From: an uncultured Methanobrevibacter sp. | GTDB lineage: Archaea > Methanobacteriota > Methanobacteria > Methanobacteriales > Methanobacteriaceae | Reading direction: 5' to 3' | DNA length: 64,000 nucleotides | NCBI GenBank assembly: GCA_900314605.1 | Contig: OMVX01000003.1 | Span: 1-64,000 of the forward strand | Shown here: one piece after another, positions 16,948 through 26,395 of the stretch | Layout of the letters: each line of letters opens with the position of its first letter | Numbering within the stretch: the first letter of the stretch is position 1 | The notes under the pieces: model-generated | Seen by the model: the letters and a program-made list of their open reading frames with translations, nothing else | The model's database searches: none | Told to the model about the DNA's origin: nothing | Position numbers and translations under genes: made by a program

Positions 16948-18750
16948 TTAGTAAATTAACCATAAAAGGTTTAAAAATATAGCAACTATGAATGTTATTG
17001 GGGCAATAATTTTACTTACTTGAACAGTAGAACTTATGGTTGATATTAACTCTGTAGAATTATTTGGTCCAAAACTTCTAATACTTTTTATTTTTTCAGT
17101 AGCACATCCAGCTTCAACTTCTTCAAGATCATCTATAGCTTTTTGAACACTAGCTTTAGTATATTCAATAATTTTTTCTCTTTCGGATAATCCTATTGGA
17201 TTGTATCCACGGGATATTGTATTTACACTATGTGTATCTGTGGTCATAACTTCAGCTTCATCAATATCGAGTTTGCATACTGCATCGATGATTTCTTTTC
17301 TAAAACCAACTTCCATATTATTGGAATCAAATAAAAGATATGCTGTTTTTTGACCATCAACTTCAATAACCATAGTTTTTAGTCCACTATCACCAACACC
17401 ATTATCTTTAGTTAAATCTTCCATTGATGACTGGTTACAGCCCATTTTTATTCCTTCATATTTTTCATCAGATTCAATTGTATCAATAGCTTCAAGTAAT
17501 TCAAATACTTCAGAATCTCCTGGTAAAACTTGTCCAGACTCTTTAGAGAATGAATTGTGACAGTCTACAATTATTGCAGTTGTGTCTTCAAATTTTTTAC
17601 TAGCTCTAACCATCATTATTAATCCTACACTAAATTCAATATCATCACTACCTTGAGGTGCAAATGTAGATAGAACATTCATACCTTTATTGAAAAATTG
17701 CACTCCAATATTAGCAGTTTTATAGGAGTATCTTCTAAATTTACTTGCTTTGTTGGAATATTCAATTGTTTCAAGGGCTTTTTGAACACTAGCTTCAATT
17801 TTATCTATTTCTTTAATATGTGTAGGGTTAAAATCATGGGTTGATGGTCCATGAGCTACCATTGCAAATGGTTCAAATCTATCTGCAAGAATAGTTGGCA
17901 TATTTCCCCCTCCAATATTTCCAAGAGGGCCAGGATGAACTGCAGGACTTATAAATATTCCTTTAATGCCTTTTTTATTTTTAAAACTAACAACACTTAC
18001 AAGAGTATCAATATCTTGACCTACTTCTGTAAATTTGTCTTCAAGTAAATGTGTACCTTCGTTCATATGAGATACAAATAAGCTTATTAAATCTAACATA
18101 CCTATTTTAAGATTTTTCTTCATAGGTGCAGCAAGGGTTATAATAAACAAGATGATTGCAAGTTCAAATATTAATGATCCAACTATAATTTTAACAATAA
18201 GTGATATGGATAAATTTACTGAAATTAAATTAAGACCTAAAAAATTAATGAGTTCAAGTACAATTATTGAGAATAATGGTTGGAAAAAGGCTATTAAACT
18301 GGATTTAACAAGACCAATTCTTGTTACACTCCATAAAACAAGAAAGCTAAATGCAAATATGATTATACATCCAAATTCTAAGAATGCTAATATTGTCCCT
18401 GCTTTTGCAGAGAATATTACTCCACCTAAGGTTAAAAATGAGATTGCAGTACCATTTACTAATGTTAAAAACATTGAATGTTTAATCTTAAGATTTATAC
18501 CTCCCATAAGGTTAACTGCTCTTTCATTAACAATACCGCTGATTATTGAAGTTAATCCAAAACTTACAAAACTAACTATGATTGCTCCTGCAATCTGATA
18601 GAAAATATTTTTTTCACCATTAGGCACTATTATTCCAATTAATAAACCTATAATCGCTGTAAAAATAGAAATAGTTTTAATTGAAAATTTAGTAGTTGGT
18701 AGAGTGGTAATATATTTTGAAAGTCCTGCAACACTACTCATACTAGACAT
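16948..18750 (-). CDS. DUF2070 family membrane protein
   Basis: A 600-residue protein with six membrane helices in the first 215 residues, a large soluble domain (about 220-575) and one last helix (about 578-598). The soluble domain has the motifs ISPAVHPGPLGNIGGGNMP, MVAHGPSTHDFNP, VDCHNSF and TTDTHSVN, rich in His and Asp as in a metal-dependent hydrolase. This full architecture is the archaeal DUF2070 family. Its function is not established; the residues suggest an enzyme acting at the membrane. The start follows GAGGA. It is divergent from the fumarase subunit gene. Confidence 0.8.
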   Translation of the reverse strand: MSSMSSVAGLSKYITTLPTTKFSIKTISIFTAIIGLLIGIIVPNGEKNIFYQIAGAIIVSFVSFGLTSIISGIVNERAVNLMGGINLKIKHSMFLTLVNGTAISFLTLGGVIFSAKAGTILAFLEFGCIIIFAFSFLVLWSVTRIGLVKSSLIAFFQPLFSIIVLELINFLGLNLISVNLSISLIVKIIVGSLIFELAIILFIITLAAPMKKNLKIGMLDLISLFVSHMNEGTHLLEDKFTEVGQDIDTLVSVVSFKNKKGIKGIFISPAVHPGPLGNIGGGNMPTILADRFEPFAMVAHGPSTHDFNPTHIKEIDKIEASVQKALETIEYSNKASKFRRYSYKTANIGVQFFNKGMNVLSTFAPQGSDDIEFSVGLIMMVRASKKFEDTTAIIVDCHNSFSKESGQVLPGDSEVFELLEAIDTIESDEKYEGIKMGCNQSSMEDLTKDNGVGDSGLKTMVIEVDGQKTAYLLFDSNNMEVGFRKEIIDAVCKLDIDEAEVMTTDTHSVNTISRGYNPIGLSEREKIIEYTKASVQKAIDDLEEVEAGCATEKIKSIRSFGPNNSTELISTISSTVQVSKIIAPITFIVAIFLNLLWLIY

Positions 18751-18979
18751 CTTAGTTCCTCACAATCATATAATTAATCTATATAAAATAATTTATTCCT
18801 TTTATATAATGATATTATATTTTTTTATTTTAATAAGATTATATTTTATTTTATTATATTTAAGATATTATAATTTTTATTATTATTTTTTTTATATTTC
18901 ACTAAAATTATATAAATTAAGAATCAAAAATTATTGTATAAATATTTTTTATCTTAATTTTTTTTTTATAAGTGATATA
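18751..18979. promoter_or_regulatory. Divergent promoter region between DUF2070 and fumarase genes
   Basis: Almost pure A and T. An open frame running through it into the fumarase gene is an artefact, since it has no starting signal and overlaps the other gene's start. AGTGAT directly before ATG 18980 is the ribosome-binding site. Confidence 0.5.
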
Positions 18980-19501
18980 ATGATTAATTTAAAAACTCCT
19001 ATCTATTCAGATGATGTTAAAGATTTAAAAGTTGGGGATGTTATCTCTATTACAGGTACTATTTATACTGCACGTGATCAGGCTCATAAACGTATTGTTG
19101 AAGATGGTGAACCTTTTAGTTTAGATGGTCAGGTTATTTTCCATGCAGGGCCAATTATAAAAGAGGAAGCTAATGATAATTATGAGGTTATAGCTATTGG
19201 TCCTACAACTTCTATGAGAATGAATCCATATGAAACTGATGTAATTAAAAAAGGTGTAAGGGTTATTATTGGTAAGGGTGGTATGGATGAAAATGTTCGC
19301 CAGGCATTAATTGATAATGAGGCTATTTATACTGTTGCAACTGGAGGATGTGCTGCATTATATGTTGATGCTGTTTTAAAAACAAAGGATGTTACATGGT
19401 TAGATTTAGGTATTCCTGAGGCGATGTGGGAGTTAGAAGTAGAATCTTTCGGCCCTTTAATTGTTGCAATGGATTCTAAAGGAAATTCATTATATGATTG
19501 A
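18980..19501 (+). CDS. Fumarate hydratase class I, beta subunit
   Basis: A 173-residue protein equal to the C-terminal half of class I iron-sulfur fumarases. It has TGTIYTARDQAHKRI near residue 30, FHAGPI, GPTTSMRMNP and VIIGKGGM, all hallmark segments of the beta domain. In methanogens the alpha and beta parts are separate genes; the alpha subunit, which binds the cluster, is not in this window. It interconverts malate and fumarate in the incomplete reductive TCA branch. This links it to the pyruvate carboxylase subunit at 22481, which feeds oxaloacetate into the same branch. The start was set at ATG 18980 by homology and the AGTGAT site. Confidence 0.9.
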   Translation: MINLKTPIYSDDVKDLKVGDVISITGTIYTARDQAHKRIVEDGEPFSLDGQVIFHAGPIIKEEANDNYEVIAIGPTTSMRMNPYETDVIKKGVRVIIGKGGMDENVRQALIDNEAIYTVATGGCAALYVDAVLKTKDVTWLDLGIPEAMWELEVESFGPLIVAMDSKGNSLYD

Positions 19502-19756
19502 TTATTTAAAACATATCTCCATTTATAAAAATATTTAAATTTTTATTTTTTTTTTATATTATAGCTCTTTATTTTTTATATAAAAATTAAAATCTTATAG
19601 ACAAATCTATTTATACTATTTTTACATATATGATATTAATTTCATATGAATTTAAAGAAAATATTATATATGGTAAGAAAATATAATAGATTAACAAAAT
19701 AATTTTTTTAAATTTACTAAATTTCAAAAATTTAAATTAGCTTTATGGGTGATAAT

Positions 19757-20086
19757 ATGGCTAGTGAAATACAAGAGGCTGCAGAAAAAAAATATAAATC
19801 AAGAATGAGAAAACTTAAAAAGGTAGTTAAAAGTGATGAAGAAAAGGCTAAATTTTTCTCTCAATTAGGCGCTTCATTTGAAATATTTTTACCTACTAAA
19901 AATCCTGAAGAAATGGCTGATAGTATCCTTCTTTACTGTGATGTTGATGGAACCGTTGTAGATGGAGAATATACTTATAATGAAGGAGAAGAATTTGAGT
20001 CTATCACTGTTGATGAGAAGGATTTAAAAATTATAGTGGAAGCAGTTCAAGATTTTAAATTCACCACTTTAAATGAAGAAGATTAA
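19757..20086 (+). CDS. Conserved-looking small acidic protein, unknown function
   Basis: A 109-residue soluble protein with a basic, helical N-terminus (KKYKSRMRKLKKVV), then a mixed alpha/beta part with LPTKNPEEMADSILLYCDVDGTVV and an acidic end. GGTGAT four bases upstream fixes ATG 19757 rather than the ATG at 19745. I do not recognise the family, although it reads like a methanogen-specific protein. The DVDGT string resembles a phosphatase motif but sits in the wrong context for one. Confidence 0.65.
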   Translation: MASEIQEAAEKKYKSRMRKLKKVVKSDEEKAKFFSQLGASFEIFLPTKNPEEMADSILLYCDVDGTVVDGEYTYNEGEEFESITVDEKDLKIIVEAVQDFKFTTLNEED

Positions 20087-20234
20087 TTTAATTAATCCTT
20101 TTTATTTTTTATTAATTTTTATTTTTATCGTTTTTACTTGTTTTATTTTATAGTTTATAAGATAATTTTTTTTATTTCATTTACTTTTTATTTTATTTTA
20201 AATTTCAATATTTTTATTTTAGATTGTGGTTATT

Positions 20235-21398
20235 ATGATTGTTGAAAATTCTTTAGATGAGCTTAAAAAAAGAGAAGGAGCTTACAGGATAATTAAAAAT
20301 TTCATAGAATCTGATGTTGAATCTGAATTGTATGATTTAACAGGCCTTTCTGGAGGATTTATTGCCAGTGAGGAAGAAATTGATTTACTTCAAACCTATA
20401 TTGGCCCTGCTGTTTTTGAAGATAAACTTCAAGAGGTAGGAGTAAACCATATGGGTGGAGAAAAAATATTTGCACTAAATAGAACCAGTTCTGGAATTCT
20501 TGCAAGTATACTTGCACTTGTCAGTAAAGGGGATTCTGTTGTTCATTTTCTTAAAGCTCATCCTGCCCACCCTTCTATTATAAGGGCATGTAATTTAGTT
20601 GGTGCAGTCTATGATGAATATATTGATTTAGACCAGTTTAAAATTAAAGATAATACAAAGCTTGTTATTATTACAGGTTCTACTATGGATCATCAGGTAC
20701 TTGATGAAGAAAGCTTTAAAAAAGTTATAGAAAGGGCACATAATAAGAATATTCCTGTATTTGTTGATGATGCAAGTGGAGCTAGACTTAGAACAGCAAT
20801 ATTTAATCAAAAACCAGCATGTGATTTAGGTGCAGATTTATCTGTTACTAGTACAGATAAACTTATGAAAGGTCCTCGTGGAGGATTAATGGCAGGAAAA
20901 GAAGAGTATGTCAATATGGTTAAGGCGAAATCTAATGAATTTGGCCTTGAAGCACAGGCTCCTGTTATACTTGCAATGATAAATGCACTAAAAGATTATA
21001 ATCCTCAAAACTTAAGAGACAGTATTTCTAAAAAAGATGAACTCTTTATGCTTTTAATAAAATCATTTAATATGTTTGAGAAAACTCCAACTGGTGTAAT
21101 GGTTTCAAAGGAATCTTTAAAAAAAGAAGTGAATTCTAAAAGAGATAAATGTAACTTGTCTGAAACTGATTTATGTTTCCTTTGGAGTATGATTTTACTT
21201 AAAAACGAAAATATTATCACTATCCCTGCTGTTTCAATGCCTGGAGCATCAACTACAATAAGATTTGACCTATCAAGTAATGATGCAAATAAATTAGAAA
21301 TAAAAGAGATTTATGAAAAAATTTCAAGGTCCTTTGAATATTTATTGGAAGTCTGTGTTGATGAGGATAAAAGTAGAAAAATTATTTATAATTTATGA
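20235..21398 (+). CDS. PLP-dependent enzyme, MJ0158 family (SelA-like)
   Basis: A 387-residue fold-type I aminotransferase-like protein. VDDASGA near residue 176 holds the Asp that pairs with the cofactor ring. STDKLMKGPRGG near residue 205 supplies the lysine that binds pyridoxal phosphate. The family (MJ0158/TIGR03576) resembles bacterial selenocysteine synthase SelA, but MJ0158 is known not to do that reaction, and its true role is unsettled. GTGGT is the ribosome-binding site, so ATG 20235 is the start rather than GTG 20226. The last 32 bases of the gene are part of a 58-base tandem duplication that continues past the stop codon. Confidence 0.85.
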   Translation: MIVENSLDELKKREGAYRIIKNFIESDVESELYDLTGLSGGFIASEEEIDLLQTYIGPAVFEDKLQEVGVNHMGGEKIFALNRTSSGILASILALVSKGDSVVHFLKAHPAHPSIIRACNLVGAVYDEYIDLDQFKIKDNTKLVIITGSTMDHQVLDEESFKKVIERAHNKNIPVFVDDASGARLRTAIFNQKPACDLGADLSVTSTDKLMKGPRGGLMAGKEEYVNMVKAKSNEFGLEAQAPVILAMINALKDYNPQNLRDSISKKDELFMLLIKSFNMFEKTPTGVMVSKESLKKEVNSKRDKCNLSETDLCFLWSMILLKNENIITIPAVSMPGASTTIRFDLSSNDANKLEIKEIYEKISRSFEYLLEVCVDEDKSRKIIYNL

Positions 21399-21482
21399 GG
21401 ATTAATTAGTCTTTTTTGTTAAAAATAAAAGTAGAAAAATTATTTATAATTTATAAGGATTAATCAGTATTTTAAGTTAAAA
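21367..21482 (+). repeat. 58-bp tandem duplication covering the 3' end of the PLP gene
   Basis: Copy 1 (21367-21424) contains the last codons and the TGA stop at 21396-21398. Copy 2 (21425-21482) begins with the same ATAAAAGTAGAAAAATTATT and keeps near identity for about 45 bases. In copy 2 the stop is altered (TATGAGG to TATAAGG). A short third piece starts at 21483. Confidence 0.8.
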
Positions 21483-21517
21483 ATAAGTAAAATTAATAAA
21501 AAAAAATAAATAAAAAA

Positions 21518-22426
21518 TTAGTTTAGGAGTTTACATTCTCCGGATAGTATTTTAACTAATTTTCCATTGGTATCTTCAAGGATTAATGCTCCTTCTTTAT
21601 TGATTCCAACAGCATAACCTACTATATTTTTTCCTAAAGGTTGTCTAATTTCAACCATTTTTCCAATAGTGTGACTGTACTTTCTCCATTCATCAAAAAT
21701 CTCATCAGTATTATCTTCAACGAATTCTTTATAAATTTTGTCAAATTCTTCAAGTATTAGTCCAATTTCTTTTTCATTATTAATTTCCTTATTACTTACG
21801 TCTTTAAGTGCAATACTATTTTCAATAAGTTCTGGAGGGAATTCATTAACATCATTATTAGAGTTTATTCCAACACCAATAATAATACATTCTAATTCAT
21901 TTAATTTAGCTATTGATTCGGTTAAAACTCCACAAACTTTTTTATCATTAATTAAAATGTCATTAGGCCATTTTATTTCAGATTTAATGTCAGATTTTTC
22001 GAGAGCACGGGTTACTGCAACAGCAGTTGCTAATGTTAAAATTGGAGCTTTTTGTGGGGGAATTTCTGGTTTTAAAATTATTGAAAACCATATCCCTCCT
22101 TCAGGTGATTCATATTTTTTACCACTTCTACCTTTTCCCATAGTTTGTGTTTTAGAAACCACTACACTTCCATGTGATACTGATGGAGCTATAAATTTTC
22201 CTACAAGATTTGTAGATTTTATAGAGTCATAATAGTAAATTTCTTTACCAATAATCTCTGTTTTAGTATAGGATTCTATTAACTCTTTAGATTTTGTATC
22301 ATCAGGATTTAATCCAGTTTCTTTAATTTTCTCTCTTAACTCTGTTACACTCATTTCGAGTATTTCTTCAGCACTTTTATTTATTTTATCAAATTTTGAT
22401 AAAAGTTTTAAGATTTCCCTATCCAT
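21518..22426 (-). CDS. birA: Biotin-[carboxylase] ligase BirA
   Basis: A 302-residue protein. The first 75 residues (LLSKFDKINKSAEEIL..) form a short N-terminal helical region, possibly a degenerate or non-DNA-binding head. The catalytic domain follows, with GRSGKKYESPEGGIWFSI (biotinyl-AMP loop), KWPNDI and the C-terminal cap domain. It activates biotin with ATP and attaches it to a carboxylase lysine. The target is surely pyruvate carboxylase, whose A subunit gene lies 55 bases upstream on the same strand, so the two form an operon. On the minus strand GTGAT precedes ATG at 22426, so that start is preferred to the GTG at 22435. Confidence 0.9.
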   Translation of the reverse strand: MDREILKLLSKFDKINKSAEEILEMSVTELREKIKETGLNPDDTKSKELIESYTKTEIIGKEIYYYDSIKSTNLVGKFIAPSVSHGSVVVSKTQTMGKGRSGKKYESPEGGIWFSIILKPEIPPQKAPILTLATAVAVTRALEKSDIKSEIKWPNDILINDKKVCGVLTESIAKLNELECIIIGVGINSNNDVNEFPPELIENSIALKDVSNKEINNEKEIGLILEEFDKIYKEFVEDNTDEIFDEWRKYSHTIGKMVEIRQPLGKNIVGYAVGINKEGALILEDTNGKLVKILSGECKLLN

Positions 22427-22480
22427 TTTTATCACAGATTATATTTATTAGAATATTTTTAATTAAAAATTTATAATAAA

Positions 22481-23968
22481 TTATTTTGGTTGTTTCTTTT
22501 TTGCTTCATTTAAGTAAGAACCAACAGCTGTAGAAATTGCTGCTATTTTTTTAGCAGGCATAAATGTTGATTTTAAACGATTAACATATTCTAAATCTTC
22601 TTCTATTACAACTTCCATTTCTTCATAAATTTTATTTTTATTATCATCAATAAAGTGTGTATTCAAATCTCCTGATAAGAAATTAGGATTTCGAATAATT
22701 GCTTTATGGAATGGAATAGTAGTCTTAACACCAAGTACAATATATTCACCAAGTGCTCTTTTCATTCTTAAAATCGCTTCGTTTCTGTTATTTCCATAGG
22801 TAATTAATTTGGAAATCATTGAATCGTAGAATGGAGGTATAGTATAATTTGCATAAACTCCACTATCTAAACGTATTCCAGGACCTCCTGGAGAACGGTA
22901 TGCAGTAATTTTACCAGGATTTGGTGCAAATTCTGCAAAAGGATCCTCAGCATTTATACGGCATTCAATTGCATGGCCTTTAACTGTAATATCATTTTGT
23001 GAATATGATAATTCTTTACCTGATGCAACTTTAATTTGTTCTTTAACAATATCTACATTTGTAACCATTTCGGTTATAGGATGTTCTACTTGTACACGTG
23101 TATTCATTTCGAGGAAGTAGTAATTTCCATTGTCATACAAGTATTCAATTGTTCCAGCACTAGTATATCCAATATACTCTGCTGCCTTAACAGTACTTTC
23201 TCCCATTTCTTCTCTTAATTCATCGGTCATAATTGGGGAAGGTGCCTCTTCTAAAAGTTTTTGATGTCTTCTTTGAATAGAACATTCCCTATCTGCTAGA
23301 TGAATTACATTACCTTCTTCGTCTGCTAAAACTTGGAATTCTATATGTCGAGGTTTTTCTAAATATTTTTCAATAAATACTGTAGAATCACCGAAATTTG
23401 TTTTTGCTACAGATTGGGTGGATTCAATTGCACGTATTAATTCATCTTCTTCATAAACAGTACGCATACCAATTCCACCTCCACCTGCAGATGCTTTAAC
23501 AATAACAGGATAACCAATATCTTCAGCTATTTTTGTAGCGGTGTCAATATCTGAAACTCCTTTTTCTGTACCTTCAATAACAGGAACTCCTGCTTTTTTC
23601 ATAATTTGTTTTGATGTTATTTTATCTCCCATTTTATTAATAACATCTCCACTTGGTCCAATAAGAGTGATTCCATTTTTTTCACATTCTTTTCCAAATT
23701 CCGGATTTTCAGCTAAAAAACCATATCCTGGGTGAATAGCATCTGCTTTAGAATCTACTGCAATATCAATAATTTTCTCAATATTTAAATATGATTGTTG
23801 AGGGCTTGGATTTCCAAGAGGATATTTTTCATCTGCATAATTTGTATAAAGAGAAGCTTTATCTGCATCAGAATATACTGCCACACTTTTAACTTCAAGA
23901 TCACGGCATGCTCTCATAATTCTTATTGCAATTTCGCCTCTGTTTGCAACTAATACTTTATCAAACAT
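22481..23968 (-). CDS. pycA: Pyruvate carboxylase subunit A (biotin carboxylase)
   Basis: A 495-residue ATP-grasp enzyme with the biotin carboxylase N-domain ([23 protein letters not shown]), the glycine-rich ATP loop [16 protein letters not shown]-type [10 protein letters not shown], and [15 protein letters not shown] with catalytic Glu and Arg. It carboxylates biotin using bicarbonate and ATP. The B subunit carrying biotin and the carboxyltransferase is elsewhere. In methanogens this makes oxaloacetate from pyruvate. The roughly 45 residues after the catalytic core match archaeal PycA length. GAGGT precedes the ATG. It is co-transcribed with birA. Confidence 0.92.
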   Translation of the reverse strand: MFDKVLVANRGEIAIRIMRACRDLEVKSVAVYSDADKASLYTNYADEKYPLGNPSPQQSYLNIEKIIDIAVDSKADAIHPGYGFLAENPEFGKECEKNGITLIGPSGDVINKMGDKITSKQIMKKAGVPVIEGTEKGVSDIDTATKIAEDIGYPVIVKASAGGGGIGMRTVYEEDELIRAIESTQSVAKTNFGDSTVFIEKYLEKPRHIEFQVLADEEGNVIHLADRECSIQRRHQKLLEEAPSPIMTDELREEMGESTVKAAEYIGYTSAGTIEYLYDNGNYYFLEMNTRVQVEHPITEMVTNVDIVKEQIKVASGKELSYSQNDITVKGHAIECRINAEDPFAEFAPNPGKITAYRSPGGPGIRLDSGVYANYTIPPFYDSMISKLITYGNNRNEAILRMKRALGEYIVLGVKTTIPFHKAIIRNPNFLSGDLNTHFIDDNKNKIYEEMEVVIEEDLEYVNRLKSTFMPAKKIAAISTAVGSYLNEAKKKQPK

Positions 23969-24285
23969 TTAAAACCTCATTTATATTTTTTTTAGACAAA
24001 ATACAATTAGTATAATCAATTATTTTTCTATTGTTTTAATTATTATAATACAATTTTTTTTTATAAAATACAATTTTTTTATAAATTTATTTTCAAAACA
24101 AAATATATTATATATAATATTTATTAAATATTTTATATCTATATTTTTATTTATTAATTTTTTTATGATATTTTTTTATTAAATTAAAGAATTATTAAAA
24201 ATTAACTTTATAGATTTCAATGATTATTTGATATATTTTTATTTTTTTTTTTAAATTTTTTAAAATATATTTTGACTAGGATAAT
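23969..24285. promoter_or_regulatory. Divergent upstream region of pycA and METTL5-like gene
   Basis: About 317 bases of nearly pure A and T with several TATATA runs (for example near 24105-24117). Promoters of both genes must lie here. No coding frame or ordered repeat is seen. Confidence 0.4.
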
Positions 24286-24945
24286 ATGAAAATCAGACGT
24301 TTAAAAAATCTTGAGATGTTACTTGAAAATATATCTCCTCACCCAAATCCTAAAGTTGAACTTGAACAATATTCTACACCTGCAAATATTGCTGCAGATT
24401 TAATGTGGAATGCTTATACCTTAGGGGATATTAAAGGTAGAAATATTATAGATTTAGGATGTGGTACAGGTATATTTTCAATATCTTCGCTACTTTTAGA
24501 TGCAAATAATGCACTTGCTATTGATATAGATAAGGAATCTTTAGAAAATGCAAAAAAAAATTTAACACATATAGATGTAGATAGTGAAAATCTTAAGTTT
24601 ATTGAAAAAGATATTTGTGAAATTTCAAGTGTTCAGGAATTGGATATAAAAGGATTTAATAAAAAATCAGATACATTAATTCAAAATCCTCCATTCGGAT
24701 CTCAAAAAAAAGGTATAAGACATATAGATAGAAAGTTTATAGAAATTGCAATCTCTAGTGCAAATGTAATATATTCCTTTCACATGAAAAGTACACATGA
24801 TTTTGTATATGATTATTTTGAAAGTTTAGGTGGAAAAATTACTCATGAATTTTCATATGATTTTCCAATTAAAAAAATATATGATTTTCATAATAAGGAA
24901 TCTGTAAATGTAGATGTTATAGTTTTCAGAGTTGAAAATTTTTAA
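24286..24945 (+). CDS. METTL5-like RNA N6-adenine methyltransferase
   Basis: A 219-residue Rossmann methyltransferase with the SAM site DLGCGTGIFS near residue 66, AIDIDKES, and the catalytic NPPFG motif near residue 143 that marks N6-adenine methylation of nucleic acid. The N-terminus LEQYSTPANIAADLMW is typical of COG2263, the archaeal relatives of METTL5, which modifies one adenine in small-subunit rRNA. An rRNA target is therefore likely here, and the next genes are the ribosomal operon. No strong Shine-Dalgarno is visible before the ATG. Confidence 0.85.
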   Translation: MKIRRLKNLEMLLENISPHPNPKVELEQYSTPANIAADLMWNAYTLGDIKGRNIIDLGCGTGIFSISSLLLDANNALAIDIDKESLENAKKNLTHIDVDSENLKFIEKDICEISSVQELDIKGFNKKSDTLIQNPPFGSQKKGIRHIDRKFIEIAISSANVIYSFHMKSTHDFVYDYFESLGGKITHEFSYDFPIKKIYDFHNKESVNVDVIVFRVENF

Positions 24946-25079
24946 CAGCTATTTTTCATTTTATTATTATTATTTATGGCTATATTTAATTTATTTTTTT
25001 TTAAATGCACCCTTTAATTTAAAAAAATATTTGAAAAAACAATACCTTTATATAATAATAAAACATAGATTATAGTATT

Positions 25080-25187
25080 ATATTCTCTTGAGTATAATAA
25101 TTTTTGTAGCTGAGCTACAGGTATTATAGTTGATATAATATTGATTGATAAGTTTATTTAGTGATAGCTATCGAAGATTAGCATACA
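25080..25187. promoter_or_regulatory. Dyad-rich upstream region of the SPOUT/ribosomal cluster
   Basis: Two dyads precede the promoter. The first is TATTATA and TATAATA around a 10-base spacer (about 25076-25100). The second is the palindrome GTAGCTGAGCTAC (25106-25118). They could bind a regulator of this growth-linked cluster. Confidence 0.35.
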
Positions 25188-25200
25188 TTTATATATAATT
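25188..25200 (+). promoter_or_regulatory. Box A promoter of SPOUT gene (leaderless transcript likely)
   Basis: TTTATATATAATT is a good archaeal TATA box. Its centre is about 25-27 bases before ATG 25219, and no ribosome-binding site lies between, so transcription should start at or next to the ATG. Confidence 0.55.
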
Positions 25201-25218
25201 TTTAACAAATGTTTATAA

Positions 25219-26040
25219 ATGCAAAATATTAATTTATTTATACCTAATTCATTTCTTGCAGAAACTAATGATTTAAAGATTAAAACCTATAAAGTAGGTA
25301 TTATATCTAGAGCATTAGCTGTTTTTCGTATAAAAAATGTTATTATTTATAAGGACAATTCTTTTAATGATGAAAAAGGCATTAAAGATGCTAAATTCAT
25401 AGAGACAGTTTTAAATTATATGAATACTCCTCAATATTTGAGAAAAAGAGCATTTCCTATACAATCAGATTTAAGACATGTTGGAATTTTGCCTCCTTTA
25501 AGGACTCCACATCATCCTACAGATAATTCTCCTCAAAAAGGAGATTACAGACAAGGATTTACAGTTAAAAGAAATAATAAAGGTACGTTTGTCGATATTG
25601 GTATGGATAAATTAGCTTTTTGTAAAGAACAATTATCTGTTAATAAAATTTTTAGCTTTAAAGTCACTAAAATTGCAAAAGAGATAATAGTCACACCTGA
25701 TGAACCAGATGACATTTATTGGGGATATAAGACGATTAATAAAAATGATGGTCTTAAAAAAAGCTTAAATAAGTTCGATCCCAACCTTGTTGTTATTACA
25801 ACAAGATATGCAGAAACAATAAATTCTATTTTTGATGAATTAAGGTATAAAATAAATAAATCTAACAATATTGCTATTGTCGTTGGTGGTCCTTATTCTT
25901 CTGTTGAAAATGATTATTCTGATTTCAAATGGGAATCTATTGAAATAAATACTATTCCTGAACAGGGTACTCAAACAGTAAGGACTGAAGAAGCAGTTGT
26001 TGCTACATTATCTTTATTTAACATATTACTAACAGATTAA
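25219..26040 (+). CDS. SPOUT-fold RNA methyltransferase (MTH1/DUF171 family)
   Basis: A 273-residue protein of the DUF171 family, whose Methanothermobacter member MTH1 has a SPOUT (knotted) methyltransferase fold with an inserted OB-like domain (here about 100-170, GFTVKRNNKGTFVDIGMDKLAF). VVGGPYSS near residue 222 and the IPEQGTQTVRTEEAVV segment near the C-terminus form the SAM knot. The proposed reaction is RNA uridine N3 methylation, probably on rRNA. In related genomes it sits directly before uL3, as it does here. No Shine-Dalgarno is present; see the promoter entry. Confidence 0.85.
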   Translation: MQNINLFIPNSFLAETNDLKIKTYKVGIISRALAVFRIKNVIIYKDNSFNDEKGIKDAKFIETVLNYMNTPQYLRKRAFPIQSDLRHVGILPPLRTPHHPTDNSPQKGDYRQGFTVKRNNKGTFVDIGMDKLAFCKEQLSVNKIFSFKVTKIAKEIIVTPDEPDDIYWGYKTINKNDGLKKSLNKFDPNLVVITTRYAETINSIFDELRYKINKSNNIAIVVGGPYSSVENDYSDFKWESIEINTIPEQGTQTVRTEEAVVATLSLFNILLTD

Positions 26041-26395
26041 ATTAATAATTTAGTTAGAATATTGCATTTTTATCTTTAATTTTATAAATTAGTTAATTTG
26101 CTAAATTGTTCATAATCGATAGTTTTAAATTTTTTTATTCTATTTATAAACTAATCTAATTTGAATTTATCACTTTTAATAGTGTTAAGTATAAAATACT
26201 TTATTAATACTTATATAACTTAGTCTACATTATGTAAGATTTAGTTATTTATATATAGAATTAATTGATGATTTTATTATCTTTTAATTCTTGTTTACTT
26301 CAGGTTAATGTTTAATAAAAGCATTTTCCGAAAAATGATTTAAAATCAGTTTAAGAATATTAATTATAAAATACGAATATAATGGAGGTTAATTA
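26041..26395 (+). promoter_or_regulatory. Promoter and long leader of the ribosomal super-operon
   Basis: A Box A-like TTTATATATAG lies at 26248-26258, which would start transcription near 26283 and leave a leader of about 110 bases before uL3. The leader contains the small hairpin CATTTTCCGAAAAATG near 26324. A leader of this length is a usual place for autoregulation by a ribosomal protein; that is inference. Confidence 0.45.

Noticed and set aside
18704-18979. N-terminal extension of the fumarase beta subunit frame
   Set aside because: It overlaps the divergent DUF2070 start and encodes low-complexity Phe/Tyr/Leu residues. The family begins at ATG 18980 behind AGTGAT.
19757-20086. HAD-type phosphatase suggested by DVDGT
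   Set aside because: In HAD enzymes this motif lies at the start of the domain and needs downstream motifs, which are missing in the 40 residues left.
21738-22232. 164-residue plus-strand frame inside birA
   Set aside because: It is a shadow of birA on the opposite strand, Ser/Ile-rich and without a ribosome-binding site.
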